A stretch of 64,000 bases of DNA, from the NCBI GenBank assembly GCA_963573385.1, contig CAUYLG010071582.1, positions 1-64,000 on the forward strand, written 5' to 3'. Positions 51,583-63,316 of the stretch are shown one piece after another. Position 1 is the stretch's first letter, and every line of letters begins with the position of its first letter. Below the pieces are notes generated by a model. It made no database searches and was not told the DNA's origin. It saw nothing but the letters and a program-made list of their open reading frames with translations. This DNA comes from Cacajao melanocephalus (Eukaryota; Chordata; Mammalia; Primates; Pitheciidae). The position numbers and the translations under genes are program-made.

Positions 51583-53950
51583 AAATTTATTTAATGTAAG
51601 TTTTATGCACCATGAGAAACTTCATAAGAAATGAAGACACAAAGAAATGGTTAAGCGGGTATATTTTTATGTTAGGTTTGATGAACAGTGGACAGTTGAG
51701 ATATGTGGTAGGACAAAGAAGATATGATCTGATGGCAACAAACTGGGGGAAACGTAAAAGGCTGTTTGCTCAGATTCCATTGTGATCCTTTATCTTTAGG
51801 GATAAGGACGCTCCTTTTTCTCCAGGTGTCGAGGACCTCTTCCATAAGGGTCTTATGTCCTACTCAGGGAAAGGTAAAAAAAAAAAAAATCTTCCTAGGT
51901 TTTATCATCTGCTTCAGGGAAGATCGAGGGGGGGTGGGGGGGGGCAGGGGAAACTCAGAGACTTCCCTGTTTCTGCCAGTTTTCAGTGTGCTCAGGTGTT
52001 ACATTTTGGGATGGCATGTCCTGAACCCCATCCTATGTTTATGTCCTGTCATATATAGGTGTCTTGATTCTCTTGTCTCTGGCTAATTTTTTAATTCCCA
52101 GTGGTCATGTACCATAGTGTTTTAGCTTTAAATATAGTGTGGAGCTTAATTTGGAATCATAAGAGTAAAAGGCTCTGAATAATGATGTTAATTGATTTAT
52201 GTACCACTTGTGCTTATTCAAAAGACATCCACTATGTCTCTATTTTGCAGAAAGAGACACGAAGGTGTTTTTATTCTGTGGAACAAATGATAGAGCAATA
52301 GAAATAGAATCAATCTCATTCTCCATCCATTCTTATTTGCCCCTAGAACTAAAGCCTCATCAGATGGTTTGGCGTTAATTAAATGTGACAAAAATGTCAG
52401 CACTTCAGACTCGTATCTGATTTCCTGTTGGGCACTTGTACAGGTCCTCTGCTGTCATCACAAATTTTGCTGCTCGACTCAGACCTCACATTCCCACGAC
52501 CCAATTTCTCTTTTATTCCCTATCTCTGCTGGGAGAGTACCTTCCCCCACAATCAACCAGATGAGTCACAGATCAGGAAGAAGCACTGGGCATGGCGTAC
52601 TTTAATGTCAGGAGCATGGAAGAAAGTTGGCTTTGCAATGCAACCCAGGGTCTGAGAAAGACACAAACGGTGCAGCCTTGGACCATGCTGACTTCCAGTC
52701 ACATACAAATCACTCATAATTTTCAATTTTGACATTAGGGCGGTGTATTTTTCAAAGTGATAGGATAGAACATATTTTATTGAGCAGTTGTGTTGATTTA
52801 TAACTTTTGCTCATTTAGATATGCGATACGTGGGATTCCATTTGTACTCTCATACCAGTATCCACAACTGTTGGTAAGGTCAAAATGATGCTGGTCGTGG
52901 AGGTGACAATTTCCTGCCTGGACACTGTGGCACTATGGATGGGAGATTTCTGCTTGTTGTGAGAGATGTTTGAGGCTTTCTTTGTCAGATTCTAAGAGAT
53001 ATTCAGAGAAAAAAGAAGACCACAATGGGAGTAGAGTTACCTGTCGGCCATCCTCTGCTCCTCCTGAGGTTCAAAGGCTTCTCACACGCCTCTGCTTAGT
53101 AGCAGAAATGAGCAGATGAGCGAGGATGGCTGGCATGGATTCACAAATGGAATAGGAGACTGCGAAAATATGTGTGACCCAAGAAATATTTTGGGTCTTG
53201 CTTTCTTTTAAGAGAACTGGAGTCTTGCAAAATGGGGGCATTGAAAATGAAGACTGGACAAGAAAGACTTGGAGTTAGTGGGGAGAAAGGAGTAACATGA
53301 AGCAGAGAAGACAGGTGCAAACAGGATGGTTTTCAATGGCCTCGGAAATGTTCTATTGTGCATCCAGAAGGTGTGGTGAAATCAATGCCTTCTTAAGGTA
53401 CAGGAAATGAAAAAGCTGGTGAGGCAGAGATACTGATTTATTTTTGGGGGCAGGGAGCACCTGTTATTCAATCCCATCTCCTACCTCTGTATTATTGAGA
53501 TTTTATAACTAAAAACCCTGGTAAAGAACTGCTTGAAGTGTGTGTGTGTGTGTGTGTGTGTTTCTTAGGCAAGATACCCATCAATAGAGGAAATAGATTA
53601 CCTGAAATCTCCACTCTGTCTCTCCACAAGAGCAGGGATTAGAGATACATCCCAGCAAAGAATGACAGATCCATATTATTGGTTTAAAGACAAGAAGACT
53701 AATGGGATCATAGGTCTGAAATAAAGAGCTGACCAACCTTCCTCTCTGCCTCTATGGTCCCCACTGTCACCTAAGGCGGGGTACAAGGTGACCTGTTGAA
53801 ATGGAAGGAAAGCTGAACTTTTATTTTTCATTTTTTCCTTTAAAATTTCTATTTTTGTACATCATTTACAAAATGTATGACATGTCAGTACATTAATAAT
53901 TAAATATATATCATGCTCTAAATTTTTTACTGATGGTGTGGACAAATGTT
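51583..53950. other. Unassigned intergenic sequence with a (TG)n tract
   Basis: No gene found. A G-rich run at 51,929-51,943 and a (GT)n tract at 53,538-53,561 stand out. Open frames (for example 51,766-52,086) have no similarity I can name. Confidence 0.55.
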
Positions 53951-53954
53951 GTAA

Positions 53955-54115
53955 GATCATAGTACTCATAGATAAAGTTCACACTCCCTTCACACAGCTT
54001 ACAAGAAGTCCTTGCATGATTAGGCTAAATGCCAATCTCTCCAGCTCGTAACTCACCATGCTCTGTTTGCATGCTCAGGCAACTCCAGACTGTCTGCAGT
54101 TCGGTCACACATCAA
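53955..54115 (+). mobile_element. L2 LINE 3' fragment
   Basis: L2-like order: agttcacactcccttcacac, gcttacaagaagtccttgca, tctccagctcgtaactcacc, atgctctgtttgcatgctca. It is diverged. Confidence 0.6.
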
Positions 54116-54127
54116 GAAGTAAGGAAA

Positions 54128-54438
54128 GCAAGCTGGGCACGGTGGCTCAGCCTGTAATCCCAGCACTTTGAAAGGCTGAGGCGAGGCGGATCACCTGAGG
54201 TCAGGAGTTCAAGACCAGCCTGGCCAACACGGTAAAACCCTGTCTCTACTAAAAATAGAAAAAATATTAGCCAGGTGTGGTGGCACGCACCTGTAGTCCC
54301 AGCAACTTGGGGAGGCAGAGGCACAAGAATCACTTGAACCCAGGAGGTGGAGGTTGCAGTGAGCCAAGGTTGTGCCACTGCACTCCAGCCTGGGTAAAAG
54401 AAGGAGACTCAGTCTCAAAACAAAAAAACAAAAAAGAA
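54128..54438 (+). mobile_element. Alu, full length
   Basis: Head ctgggcacggtggctcagcc, both arms (gatcacctgaggtcaggagt; ttgcagtgagccaaggttgt), and an A-rich tail ending in an AAACAAAAA tract. Alu S-like. Confidence 0.94.
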
Positions 54439-54439
54439 G

Positions 54440-55780
54440 TGAGGAAACCAGAAAATAGGACAGGGGATAAGTTAAGCACAGATAAAGTTTCTGCTGTAGC
54501 CTTAGCCTGCTCCCACAGAGAATTTGAATGGCATCACAAATTTGGCATCACCTTAAGGTGAGGGGACCGGACTTTGTGGACCTACATGTCAGCCCTCAGC
54601 TGTGAATGCCTTTGGAGGAAGGCAAAGTCTTTCAGAAACTTCCAGGTGAATAGCAATTCTTCGCAGGAGGCTGCAGTTGTGAGCCATTGGTAACTATCAT
54701 TCACAGCAGCTGGGGAACTTGGTGTACCAATCTGCTAAGGCTTTGGGGTGGACGAAGCACCGATAGTATTACTGCATTTTGTAACACTGATTTCTACAAA
54801 TGTGTAATGAGCTTTACAGGAATGGTAATCATACAAGAAAACTGTTGTTTTATTCCTCATCAACATGCTAATTGTAAGTTTGGTAACTTCTTTAGTCTTG
54901 CATGTTTTCCTCTTTAAATATAGTTTTATTTTTGGTTATCCAGTCCTTCTAAAACCTAACTTTTTTCTACACACCTTAGTTTCTGAATATTTCTTTGCAT
55001 CTACATAATTTCTTTTCATCTTTGGGACTTACTGTAGATGCCCGTTTCTCTGAGAAGCCTCCCTCAATCCTCTAAAGCTGGGATACTTTCCTGCTACTCA
55101 GTTCTCATAAAATCTGAGTTTAGTCTGGTTTTCATGACACTATAGCAATGCTGTGGAATTATCTAGCTATGTGAGTAATCTAGCTGTGTCTGAGTCACTC
55201 AGAATTGATCAGGAAAACAGAAGATATTCCATATTTTGGGGGCAGAAGGGGTTTGTTATTAGGAATTAGAGGCTTGCTTGACTATTGAAAAAGCTGGGGA
55301 GTACTGAAGGCCATGGAATCCAGAGGGAGGGAAGCAGACACTGGAGATCTCATCCTAAAGTAACAGGGCATGGGCTTCTCAGGAACTTACCAGCAAGCTG
55401 CTGCAAGTCTTAGGAATCTCTAAGAGGTCCCCCACTGTCTCGCAGTGTAGTAGGGAGACAGATGGGTTCTCCAGAGCTCACCAGGGAACCAGTCTGAATC
55501 TCTCATTTGCTTCCGTCAGCATGCAGTTGCCTCTAGAGAATAAAACTTCTCTTTTTCTTCTGTCTTTCTAATCTTGAGTGACTTCTACTGGCAGCTCTAT
55601 GTTCTAGGTAAATGGATTGTGGGAGAAGACCTTAAAAGGGATGATGGTGATGCCCAGTTGACAACAGGTAATTCAGCATAGTATCTCATGATAAACGTCA
55701 AGAGACAAAATTGCAACTAGTTTAAATTATCAAATTGGCTTTTATTTGTGATTGATGAGTCAGCATCTCATCTAAAAAAC
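54440..55780. other. Unassigned intergenic sequence
   Basis: No gene recognised. 55,200-55,650 has the evenness of an old repeat but I cannot name it. Confidence 0.45.
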
Positions 55781-55842
55781 AGAACGGTGCTCTGTTGGGC
55801 ATGACGGGAGAGTCAGTTTTTAAAAGCTTGAGCGGGAACAAG
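55781..55842. repeat. Flank copy 1 of a duplication around a half Alu
   Basis: A 60-bp stretch with tctgttgggcatgacgggag and agcttgagcgggaacaagg lies just before the half Alu. It recurs at 56,200-56,258, after the same half-Alu block, at roughly 85% identity. Confidence 0.8.
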
Positions 55843-55863
55843 GCTATTATTTCTTTTTAGGGG

Positions 55864-56191
55864 GAACCACAGGCATGCATCACTATGCCTGGCTAATTAT
55901 TTTATTTTTGATAGAGACAGGGTTACTCTATATTGCCCAGGCTTGTCTTGAACTCCTGGGCTCAAGCTGTTTTCCTCCTTCGGCTTCCCAAAATGCTGGA
56001 ATTACAGGCATGAGTCACGACACCTGGCCTGGAATCACTTTTCTATGGGAGAAAAACTCCAGCAGCTGAGTAGGCTTTTAAATTAGCTCAAATTATGGCT
56101 AAGTGAGAGTTGATCATGACCAATAGAGGCAAACTTGCTGTAGCATGACTGAAATCCTTCCCTTTAAGATCCACAAATTTTTTCCAACCAA
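55864..56191. repeat. Local segmental duplication, copy 1
   Basis: A 328-bp block with the right half of a minus-strand Alu (aaccacaggcatgcatcact to gtcacgacacctggcc) followed by about 160 bp of non-Alu sequence (tggaatcacttttctatggg and onward). It matches 57,518-57,842. The non-Alu part differs at about 9 of 155 positions. Confidence 0.92.
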
Positions 56192-56199
56192 GCGAAAAT

Positions 56200-56258
56200 A
56201 GAGTGGTGTCTGTTGGGCACGGTGAAGAGTCGGTTTTTAAACGCTTGAGCAGGAACAA
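56200..56258. repeat. Flank copy 2 of the duplication
   Basis: The second copy of the 60-bp flank (tctgttgggcacggtgaaga, cgcttgagcaggaacaag) lies directly after the duplicated half-Alu block, like a long target-site duplication. Confidence 0.8.
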
Positions 56259-56261
56259 GAG

Positions 56262-57390
56262 ACATCATACGAAAAGCAGAGGGGACTTCCTTATCATATT
56301 GGCTAAAACTGGCCTGTTTGGGGATTTGGCTATTCTTTCCTTTTCTCTCTTAATTTCTCAGAAGGTCAGATTAAAAAACTTAGTTTCAGTTTGGTGATGT
56401 GGAACTTCAGCATGGGCTTTAGCTTGGTCTGCTGGGACCTAGTGCAGGAGCTCAGGTCATATCAATGGCCTTCTAGAAATTCTACTTAACATGGAATATG
56501 AGCTTTCCACCAGCTGGAGAATGTATCTTTTTCATGTTTATGTTCTCAGAGTTGAGTGCAGTTCCTGCAAAATAAAGGTTTTCAAAACATGTTCATTAAA
56601 TAACAGAATAAGTAATGAGGAGAGGACAGTAGCTGCCCGAAACCAGATAATTTCTGTTATGTTATAAACGATGTTATGAGAGATCAGTAGTTAATCTCCA
56701 GAAAGCCTCGTATTCAGTAATTTATGATAGAGATAACTGCAATTCAGGTTGATATTTTTTCTATGTTGATCAAAACTGTCACATTTCTGAAAGCTAAAAT
56801 CCTAGGTAGAAGGAAACCTTTGCAATTCAGGGCACTGAAGCTGTTGAGGCATGTTAGGCCAATCTCTGCAATATCATGACCTCTTTTCAAGTTTTTAAGT
56901 TTCTTCCAGCCCTCAGGAACCATGTGTATATTTAGTGAGCTGCCATGAGGTGGCTCTCTTGCTTATTTGTTGTAGTAGGCCCCTGCCTTCCAGACAAGGG
57001 ATGTGATGGAGTCAGAAATGTTCATCTTAAAGCAACTAAACTGTCCCTCAAATTATAACATTGTCATTGGTTGACATTGGATACACACATTGCTTCAAAC
57101 AAGAATTAAAGCAAATGCAAAAGTGAAAGAGAAAATCAGAGCCTAACATCGTTGTCTATAATGACACCGAGTGAGTTGTCTGTAATGTCACCATCTGAGT
57201 TACTGGACAAATGGCACTAGAATTTTGTTCTCTGAGGTGTTCTCAGGGGCTCTTCCCCTCAGTTAACTCTGTCCCTGCTTCCTGTGTAAGGTGGGACGAT
57301 TCAGAAGTTTATTGTCTTATCTTATTTCTGCTATGGGGGACTCACTTTTCTTCCTCTGCCCCTGCCCCTACCCCTGTCCCTACTTCTCTT
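56262..57390. other. Unassigned intergenic sequence
   Basis: 56.26-56.46 kb looks like the rest of an old LTR-like element that began before the half-Alu block (tcagtttggtgatgtggaac and onward). I cannot name it. No gene is seen. Confidence 0.45.
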
Positions 57391-57392
57391 TG

Positions 57393-57678
57393 TTTTTGAG
57401 ACAGTACCTCCCTCTGTCATCGAGGCTGGAGTGCAATGGTGCGATCACAGCTCACTGCAGCCTTGACCTCCAACCGGGCTGAAGCAATTCTCCCACCTTA
57501 GCCTACTGAGTAGCTGAAACCACAGGCATACACCAACATGCCCGGCTAATTATTTCATTTTTTATAGAGACAGAGTTCCCCTATGTTTCTCAGGCTTGTC
57601 TTGAACTCCTGGGCTCAAGCTGTTCTGCTTTGGCCTCCCAAAATGCTGGGATTACAGGCATGAGTCACCATGCCTGGC
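57393..57678 (-). mobile_element. Alu, full length, minus strand (source of the half Alu duplicated at 55.86 kb)
   Basis: The + strand reads ttgagacagtacctccctct, ctcactgcagccttgacctc, gagtagctgaaaccacaggc, tttgcctccc-type text and gtcaccatgcctggcc. Both arms are present. Its right half plus the following sequence is repeated at 55,864-56,191. Confidence 0.92.
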
Positions 57679-57842
57679 CTGGAATCACTTTTCTGCGGGA
57701 GAAAAACCCCAGCAGATGAGTAGGCTTTTAAATTAGCTCAAATTATGGCTAAGGAAGAGTTGATCACGACCAATAGAGGCAAACTTGCTGTAGCATGACT
57801 GAAATCCTTCCTTTTAAGATCCACAAATTTATTTCCAACCAA
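57518..57842. repeat. Local segmental duplication, copy 2
   Basis: It matches 55,864-56,191. Here the Alu arm is part of an intact Alu and the flank is continuous. This copy is therefore probably the original and the 55.86-kb copy the duplicate. Confidence 0.92.
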
Positions 57843-58196
57843 ATTAAAGCTTTCCATAGGATTTAAACTTTTTTTAAAATCACAAAAGTAATTTGTACTC
57901 ATTGTATAAAACCCCCAAAATAAGTATAAACAAAGACAAGAAAGAAAAACATAATTAATCTTAGCCCCAATAACCAACAGCATTTTAGGGAATGTCCTTT
58001 ATTACCAATTTATTTATACATATGATTGACTTGGTCTACTCTTAGTACATACTCTGTTCTAGGCACCATGCCAGGTTTTGAGTTTGCAAAGAAAAACAAA
58101 TAGACAGTCCTTCTCTATAAGACAAATATAGCCCCTCTCTCTCTGGTTATATATATACATGCATATGTAAGTTTTATAAAAGTGTCATATTTTACA

Positions 58197-58530
58197 AACA
58201 GTGGGCCCTCTGTATCTTCAGCTCTGCATTTGAGTTCAACCAACCACAGGTCAAAAATATTTGGAAAAAATTTTTTACAGTACAATAGAAAATAATACAA
58301 ATAAAAACCAATATAGTATAACAACTACTTACATAGCAATTGCAATGTGTTAGGTATTATGAGTAATTATGAGTAATTTAGAGAAGATTTAATGTATCTG
58401 AGAGATTGTGTGTAAGTTAGATGCAAATACTATGCTAGTTTATATCAGGGACTTGAGCATCTTTGAATTCTGACATCCACTGGGATCCTGGGACCAATCT
58501 CCATGGATGTGGAGCCTCGCTTTTTCCCAT
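58197..58530 (-). mobile_element. MER2-like DNA transposon (Tigger relative)
   Basis: The + strand begins gggccctctgtatcttcagc, then tgagttcaaccaaccacagg, tcaaaaatatttggaaaaaa, agtataacaactacttacat, tagcaattgcaatgtgttag and ends gggatcctgggaccaatctc, catggatgtggagcc. Left and right ends are complements of each other, as in MER2. No transposase is encoded. Confidence 0.75.
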
Positions 58531-60775
58531 TAATGATATACTAAGAACATTTTTTTGTGTCATTAAATAATTTTCAAAGGCATTATTTTAAATTCATATT
58601 TTATTTTCTAGATATACCATAGTTTATTCATGAAATTTTCCTATTCTTGAAAATATACATGTATCTACTCTTTTACTACAAAAAAATAATGATTCACGGC
58701 TATGAAAATATGGTCAGAATGAATAAGATCTAGTATTTGATAGTACAGCAGGGTGAGTACAGTCGAGAATAATTCATTGTGCATTTCAAAGTAACTAAAA
58801 GTATACTTGGAATGGTTGTAATACAAAGAAAAGATAGATACATGCTTGAGATGATGGACACTTCCATTTACACTGATTCTGTATTCTTTAGTAAAGATTA
58901 TGACCTCACGGTTGCCAATGCAACTGCTTTTGCTCAATATTATTATATTCTGATTGCTCTGGGTCCTGTTTGCACCAATAAAAACGTAGAGGGCTAGAAA
59001 TAAACAAGTGTGTTTTTATCTGTGAGTGCATTGTTCCCTGGAAATATAATTATTTTGTTCACTTGAAATTTCCTTTGATTAACAAGTTGGTATAAACCAG
59101 AGGTTTTTTGGTCGCCTGCAGATGGCAGTGATTGTTAACTTGTCATTCTAAATACAAGGTGTTGGTTTTATCCAGGAGTCTAAAGTGCTATATTAATGGC
59201 AGGGTTTATTGTGTTCTAATAAAAATTAGAAAGAGTCACACACTGCCTTTGGGGGAGAGGACTGAATTTATATGCTTGATATAATGTCATTTAAAATATT
59301 AGTTAGACATGGAACACAAAATAGATGAAATTAACTTCACCTGAGTATGCAAAATATTGAATAGTGATGAGTATTTAAGAACAAAATTTGATTATTGTGA
59401 CCAAAACAAGTAACATTGGAAAATTAGATTCCAAAATATATTTAAAATATGATAAACTTTGTTCTCTAAATTTCAGCTCCAGGACGGGATGTGGCAGTAA
59501 TGGTTGATTGTTCTTTGCAGACACTGGCAAGATACACTCTGGAACACAGACGACAAATGATGCAGTCCAAATGGAAAGAATCATCAGAAAGGTAATGGAA
59601 ATCAAACTACAAACACCATCTTCCTATAATGTAAGTTCTTGGATAGTGTTTACAAATCTGAGGAACATATACTGGAGTTGCAGAAGTCTAGGAAGAGTCC
59701 ACTAAAATAGTCAAAATAAATGATCAGGAACTGTGTTAAAGTGAACTGAAAAGATGAGTCTTCATCAAGCAATAAAAAGGAAATGGGAATGTGATCAGAA
59801 TCATTTTTTCCATGGTCATTGGGCATTGCCTTACTTTGTAAGGGATTAATATATGCTTTCAGATGTGTACATTCATGGAATTTGCATATCAAGAATGTGT
59901 AGAAGATAAAAATACAAACATGTTGAAGGTGATCCATGTAAATAAGGTGTTTTCTAATAAGTTTCAAAAGTGAGAAAATGAAAGTCTTGGAGATGCATCC
60001 CATCTTCTGAGGTTGAAGTAACTGAGTGAAGACAGCTCTGCCTTTCTACAAATGACTGTGGGTTATGGAGACAGGTCACTTGAACTAAAGATTGTGTTTC
60101 TATTTTGATCAGAATCACAGTTCAGTTCGGAAAGGTAAATGCAAAGCATTGTACTACCATGAGTCTAGAAAATTCATAGATTGAATTGAGTATTCAATTC
60201 ATTTATTGAATAATCTTATTGGAGGTGTTCAGAGGAAACTGGACAGATCTTATTGGAGATGCTAGAGGAGACTTACGCATTTGATGTGACTAGATTCAAT
60301 TTGTGATTCTATGATTTACTCTTTTGAAAGGGCTGTTAAGAAACGAAAAGGAAGATAAATCCTACGAGTAGTATGAACCTAAATATAAAATGTTTTGATT
60401 TAGCAATAGATAACGGAGCTGCAAGTTCTCTTTCTTTTATTTCCCTATCTCCAAATTGAAATTTCTTCCTATATTTATTCAGTAGGTATTTGTCAAGCTC
60501 CTAATCTGAGCTAGCACTATAGGCCAACAGTAGTTTCTCAATACTTGTTAATTTAGTGGACAAATTATAACTAGTAGAAGAACAAAGAAGATCAAACCAT
60601 AGTTTCCCTCCTATGTGGGCAGAAAGAAAATAATGAGGAAAAAAGAAACAGAGTTGAAGAAATGGGCTATAGATCTACTAAGGAAATAACTATAATGTGA
60701 AGTGTCAGAAGTTTCCCTAAGTAATTCTTTAACTTAGAATTATCCCATAAATTTTGAAATATATTTTTATTGTCA
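58531..60775. other. Unassigned intergenic sequence
   Basis: AT-rich. No gene recognised. Open frames on both strands (for example 59,650-60,003) show nothing familiar and occur at the chance level. Confidence 0.5.
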
Positions 60776-60779
60776 CCTG

Positions 60780-60920
60780 TTAAAAATACTTCCAATTTCC
60801 CTATTGATTTCTTCTTTGAGTTTCTTAGAAGTATGTGATTTAGTTTTCAAGTATTTGGGGAATTTCCCAGCATTTATTTATTTGTTGATTTCCTATTTTA
60901 TTTCTAAAGAAAGCATTATT
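60780..60920 (-). mobile_element. Short old L1 fragment, minus strand
   Basis: The + strand text ttttcaagtatttggggaat, ttcccagcatttatttattt and ttgatttcctattttatttc is the complement of an ORF2 segment seen in older L1s. Confidence 0.55.
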
Positions 60921-60944
60921 TGTATGATTTGAATTATTAAAAAT

Positions 60945-62430
60945 TTATTAAGTTTTTAAAACTTTTATTTTAAGTTCAGAGGTACATGTGCATGTTTGTT
61001 ATATAGGTAAACCCAGGTCCTGAGGGTTATTTTGCCATCTAGGTGTTAAGCCTAGTACCCAATAGTTATTTTTTCTGATCTTCTCCTTCCTCCCATCCTT
61101 CACCTTCTGGTAGGCTGCAGTGTCTGTTGTTCCCCTCTATGTGTCCATGTGTTCTCATCATTTAGCTCTCACTTATAAGTGAGTACATGCAGTATTTGGT
61201 TTTCTGTTCCTGCGTTAGTTTCCTAAGGATAATGGCCTCCAGCTCCAACTATATTGCTGCAAAGAACATGATCTCATTCTTTTTTCATGGCTGCATAGTA
61301 TTCAATGTTGTATATGTACCACATTTTCTTTATCCAGTCAACCACTGATGGGCATTTAGGTTGATTCCATGTCTTTACTATTGTGAATAGTGCTGCAATA
61401 AATGTGCAAAAGCATGTATCTTTATGATAGAAGGATTTATATTCCTTTGGGTATATACCCAGCAATGGGATTGCTGGGTCAAATGATAGTTCTGCTTTTA
61501 GCTCTTTGAGGATTTGCCAAACTGCTTTTCACAGTGGCTGAACTATGCATTTTCTTTTCTGTGTAGCCTCACCAGCATCGGTTGCTTTTTGGCATTTGAG
61601 TAAGAACCACTGTGACTGGTGTGAGATGGTACCTCATTGTGGTTTTGATTTGTATTTCTCTGGTAATCAGTGATGTTGAACTTTTTTTCTTATGCTTGTT
61701 GGCCACATATATGTCTTCTTTTGAAAAGTGTCTATTCATGTCCTTTGCCTACTTTTTAATGGGATTATTTGTTTTTGGCTGTTGAATTTTTAAGTTTCTT
61801 ATAGATTGTGGATATTAGACCTTTATTAGATATATAGTTTGCAAAAATGTTCTCCTATTTTGTAGGTTGACAGTTTCTTTTGCTGTGCTGAAGCTCTTTA
61901 GTTTAATTGGATCCCATTTGTCAATTTTTGCTTTTGTTACAATTACTTTTGGCATCTTTGTTGTGAAATCTTTACCCATTCTTATGTCTGGAATAATACT
62001 GTCTAGGTTGTCCTTAAGGGTTTTTATAGTTTCAGGTTTTACATTTAAGTCTTTAATCCATCTTGAGTTGATTTTTGTATATGGTGTAAGGAAGGGGTCC
62101 AGCTTTAATCTTCTGCCTATGGCTAGCCAGTTATCCCGGCATCACTTATTGAATAGTAAGTCCTTTCCTCATTGTTTGTTTTTGTCAGCTTTGTCAAAGA
62201 TCAGATAGTTGGAGGGGTGCAGCATTGTTTCTGGGCTCTCTATTTTGATCCATTTGTCTATGTGTCTGTTCTTGTACCAGTACCATGCTGTTTTGGTTAC
62301 TGTAGCCCTATAGTATAGTTTAAAGTTACGTAGCATGATGCCTTCAGTTTTGTTCTTTTGCATAGGATTTCCTTGGCTATTCAGGCACTTTTTGGGTTCC
62401 ATATGAATTTTAAAATAGTTTTTTCTTTAC
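60945..62430 (-). mobile_element. L1 3' end, minus strand, about 1.5 kb
   Basis: It starts with an AT-rich run (complement of the tail) and the complement of the 3' UTR (ttcagaggtacatgtgcatg, tttgttatataggtaaaccc), then ORF2 from the end (tggctgcatagtattcaatg, cattgtggttttgatttgta, ctttagtttaattggatccc) to about gattcc..ccaagggc-type text at its 5' truncation. It has short open pieces but no complete ORF. The continuous order argues for one insertion. Confidence 0.92.
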
Positions 62431-62509
62431 TTTTGAGCAACAGTACAGAATGAGACTTTTGGATTTGGGTAGTCTCTTAGTATATTGCCAGGTTAAATAA
62501 AACTAGCTG

Positions 62510-62860
62510 CTAATGCTGCTGTAACAAAAAACCCACAGATCTCAGTGCTTAACATAATAGTGTTTTTCTATTTTTCATAGCCTAAACAGTGAGGGGCAAC
62601 TGTTTCTTTAATGATTGGGGTACTCAGTCTCTTTTATTTAGTGGCTTTATTATCCTCTAAGTTCTTTTCAAATTTCTTCACTGGAACCTCTGCATTCAGC
62701 TGCCTAATGAGCAAAGAGAAAAGAAAGATCATGAAAGATTATATGAGAAGTTCTAGGAGTCAATTTTAAAAGTGTTTTACAATACCTCTGCTTACTTTCC
62801 ATTAATTGTATTCTAGTCACATGGCCCAACATAGTAGTAAGGTGGGCAGAAGATGTTTAG
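62510..62860 (+). mobile_element. Interspersed repeat of a family I cannot name (copy 3)
   Basis: gctgctgtaacaaaaaaccc, acagatctcagtgcttaaca, gggcaactgtttctttaatg, then ctctgcttactttccattaa and ctagtcacatggcccaacat. The order is as in the copies at 19.1 and 47.0 kb. Confidence 0.5.
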
Positions 62861-63230
62861 GGGAGTTCTCAGGAAAAAGAGAAACAGCATGGATAATGAG
62901 GAGTGCTAGTGTTCTTAGCTGTAATAAGTTTAGAATTATGAACTAGGCTATTAGATAAAGGCATATATTCCTTGAGTGTATATACTTTCTGAAGTTATTG
63001 ATTACTTTCATCTCTAAACAGAACATCTTAATATTTCTCCCTCTAGTTTCAATGAAGTCCTTATAGGATTGCTGTTTGTCACCTCTCATCTGTTTCTGTC
63101 TTTTGATGTTTCAGCTCTGCTACTGCAGGGTGACCTAATTTGCTATAAACATCAGCATAGCTTCCTTTCTTCTTTCTTTAAGATCACACCAAGACCACAC
63201 CAACACAAGCTAGACAATAGGTAGTAGTGA
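62861..63230. other. Unassigned intergenic sequence
   Basis: No gene or repeat recognised. Confidence 0.5.
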
Positions 63231-63233
63231 TTA

Positions 63234-63316
63234 TCAGCTCCTGACCTCAGGTGATCTGCCCGTCTCAGCCTCCCGAAGTGCTTGGATTACAGGTATGGGC
63301 CACCATGCCCTGACAT
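63234..63316 (-). mobile_element. Alu fragment, minus strand
   Basis: The + strand reads tcctgacctcaggtgatctg, cccgtctcagcctcccgaag, tgcttggattacaggtatgg and gccaccatgccctgac: the complement of the first 80 bp of an Alu. The rest is missing. Confidence 0.85.

Noticed and set aside
51925..51955. G-rich run as a possible G-quadruplex regulator
   Set aside because: An isolated run (ggggggtgggggggggc-like) far from any gene; it could fold, but nothing suggests a role.
61867..62208. 113-codon open frame on the + strand
   Set aside because: It is antisense to ORF2 of the minus-strand L1 3' end, without an independent gene signal.
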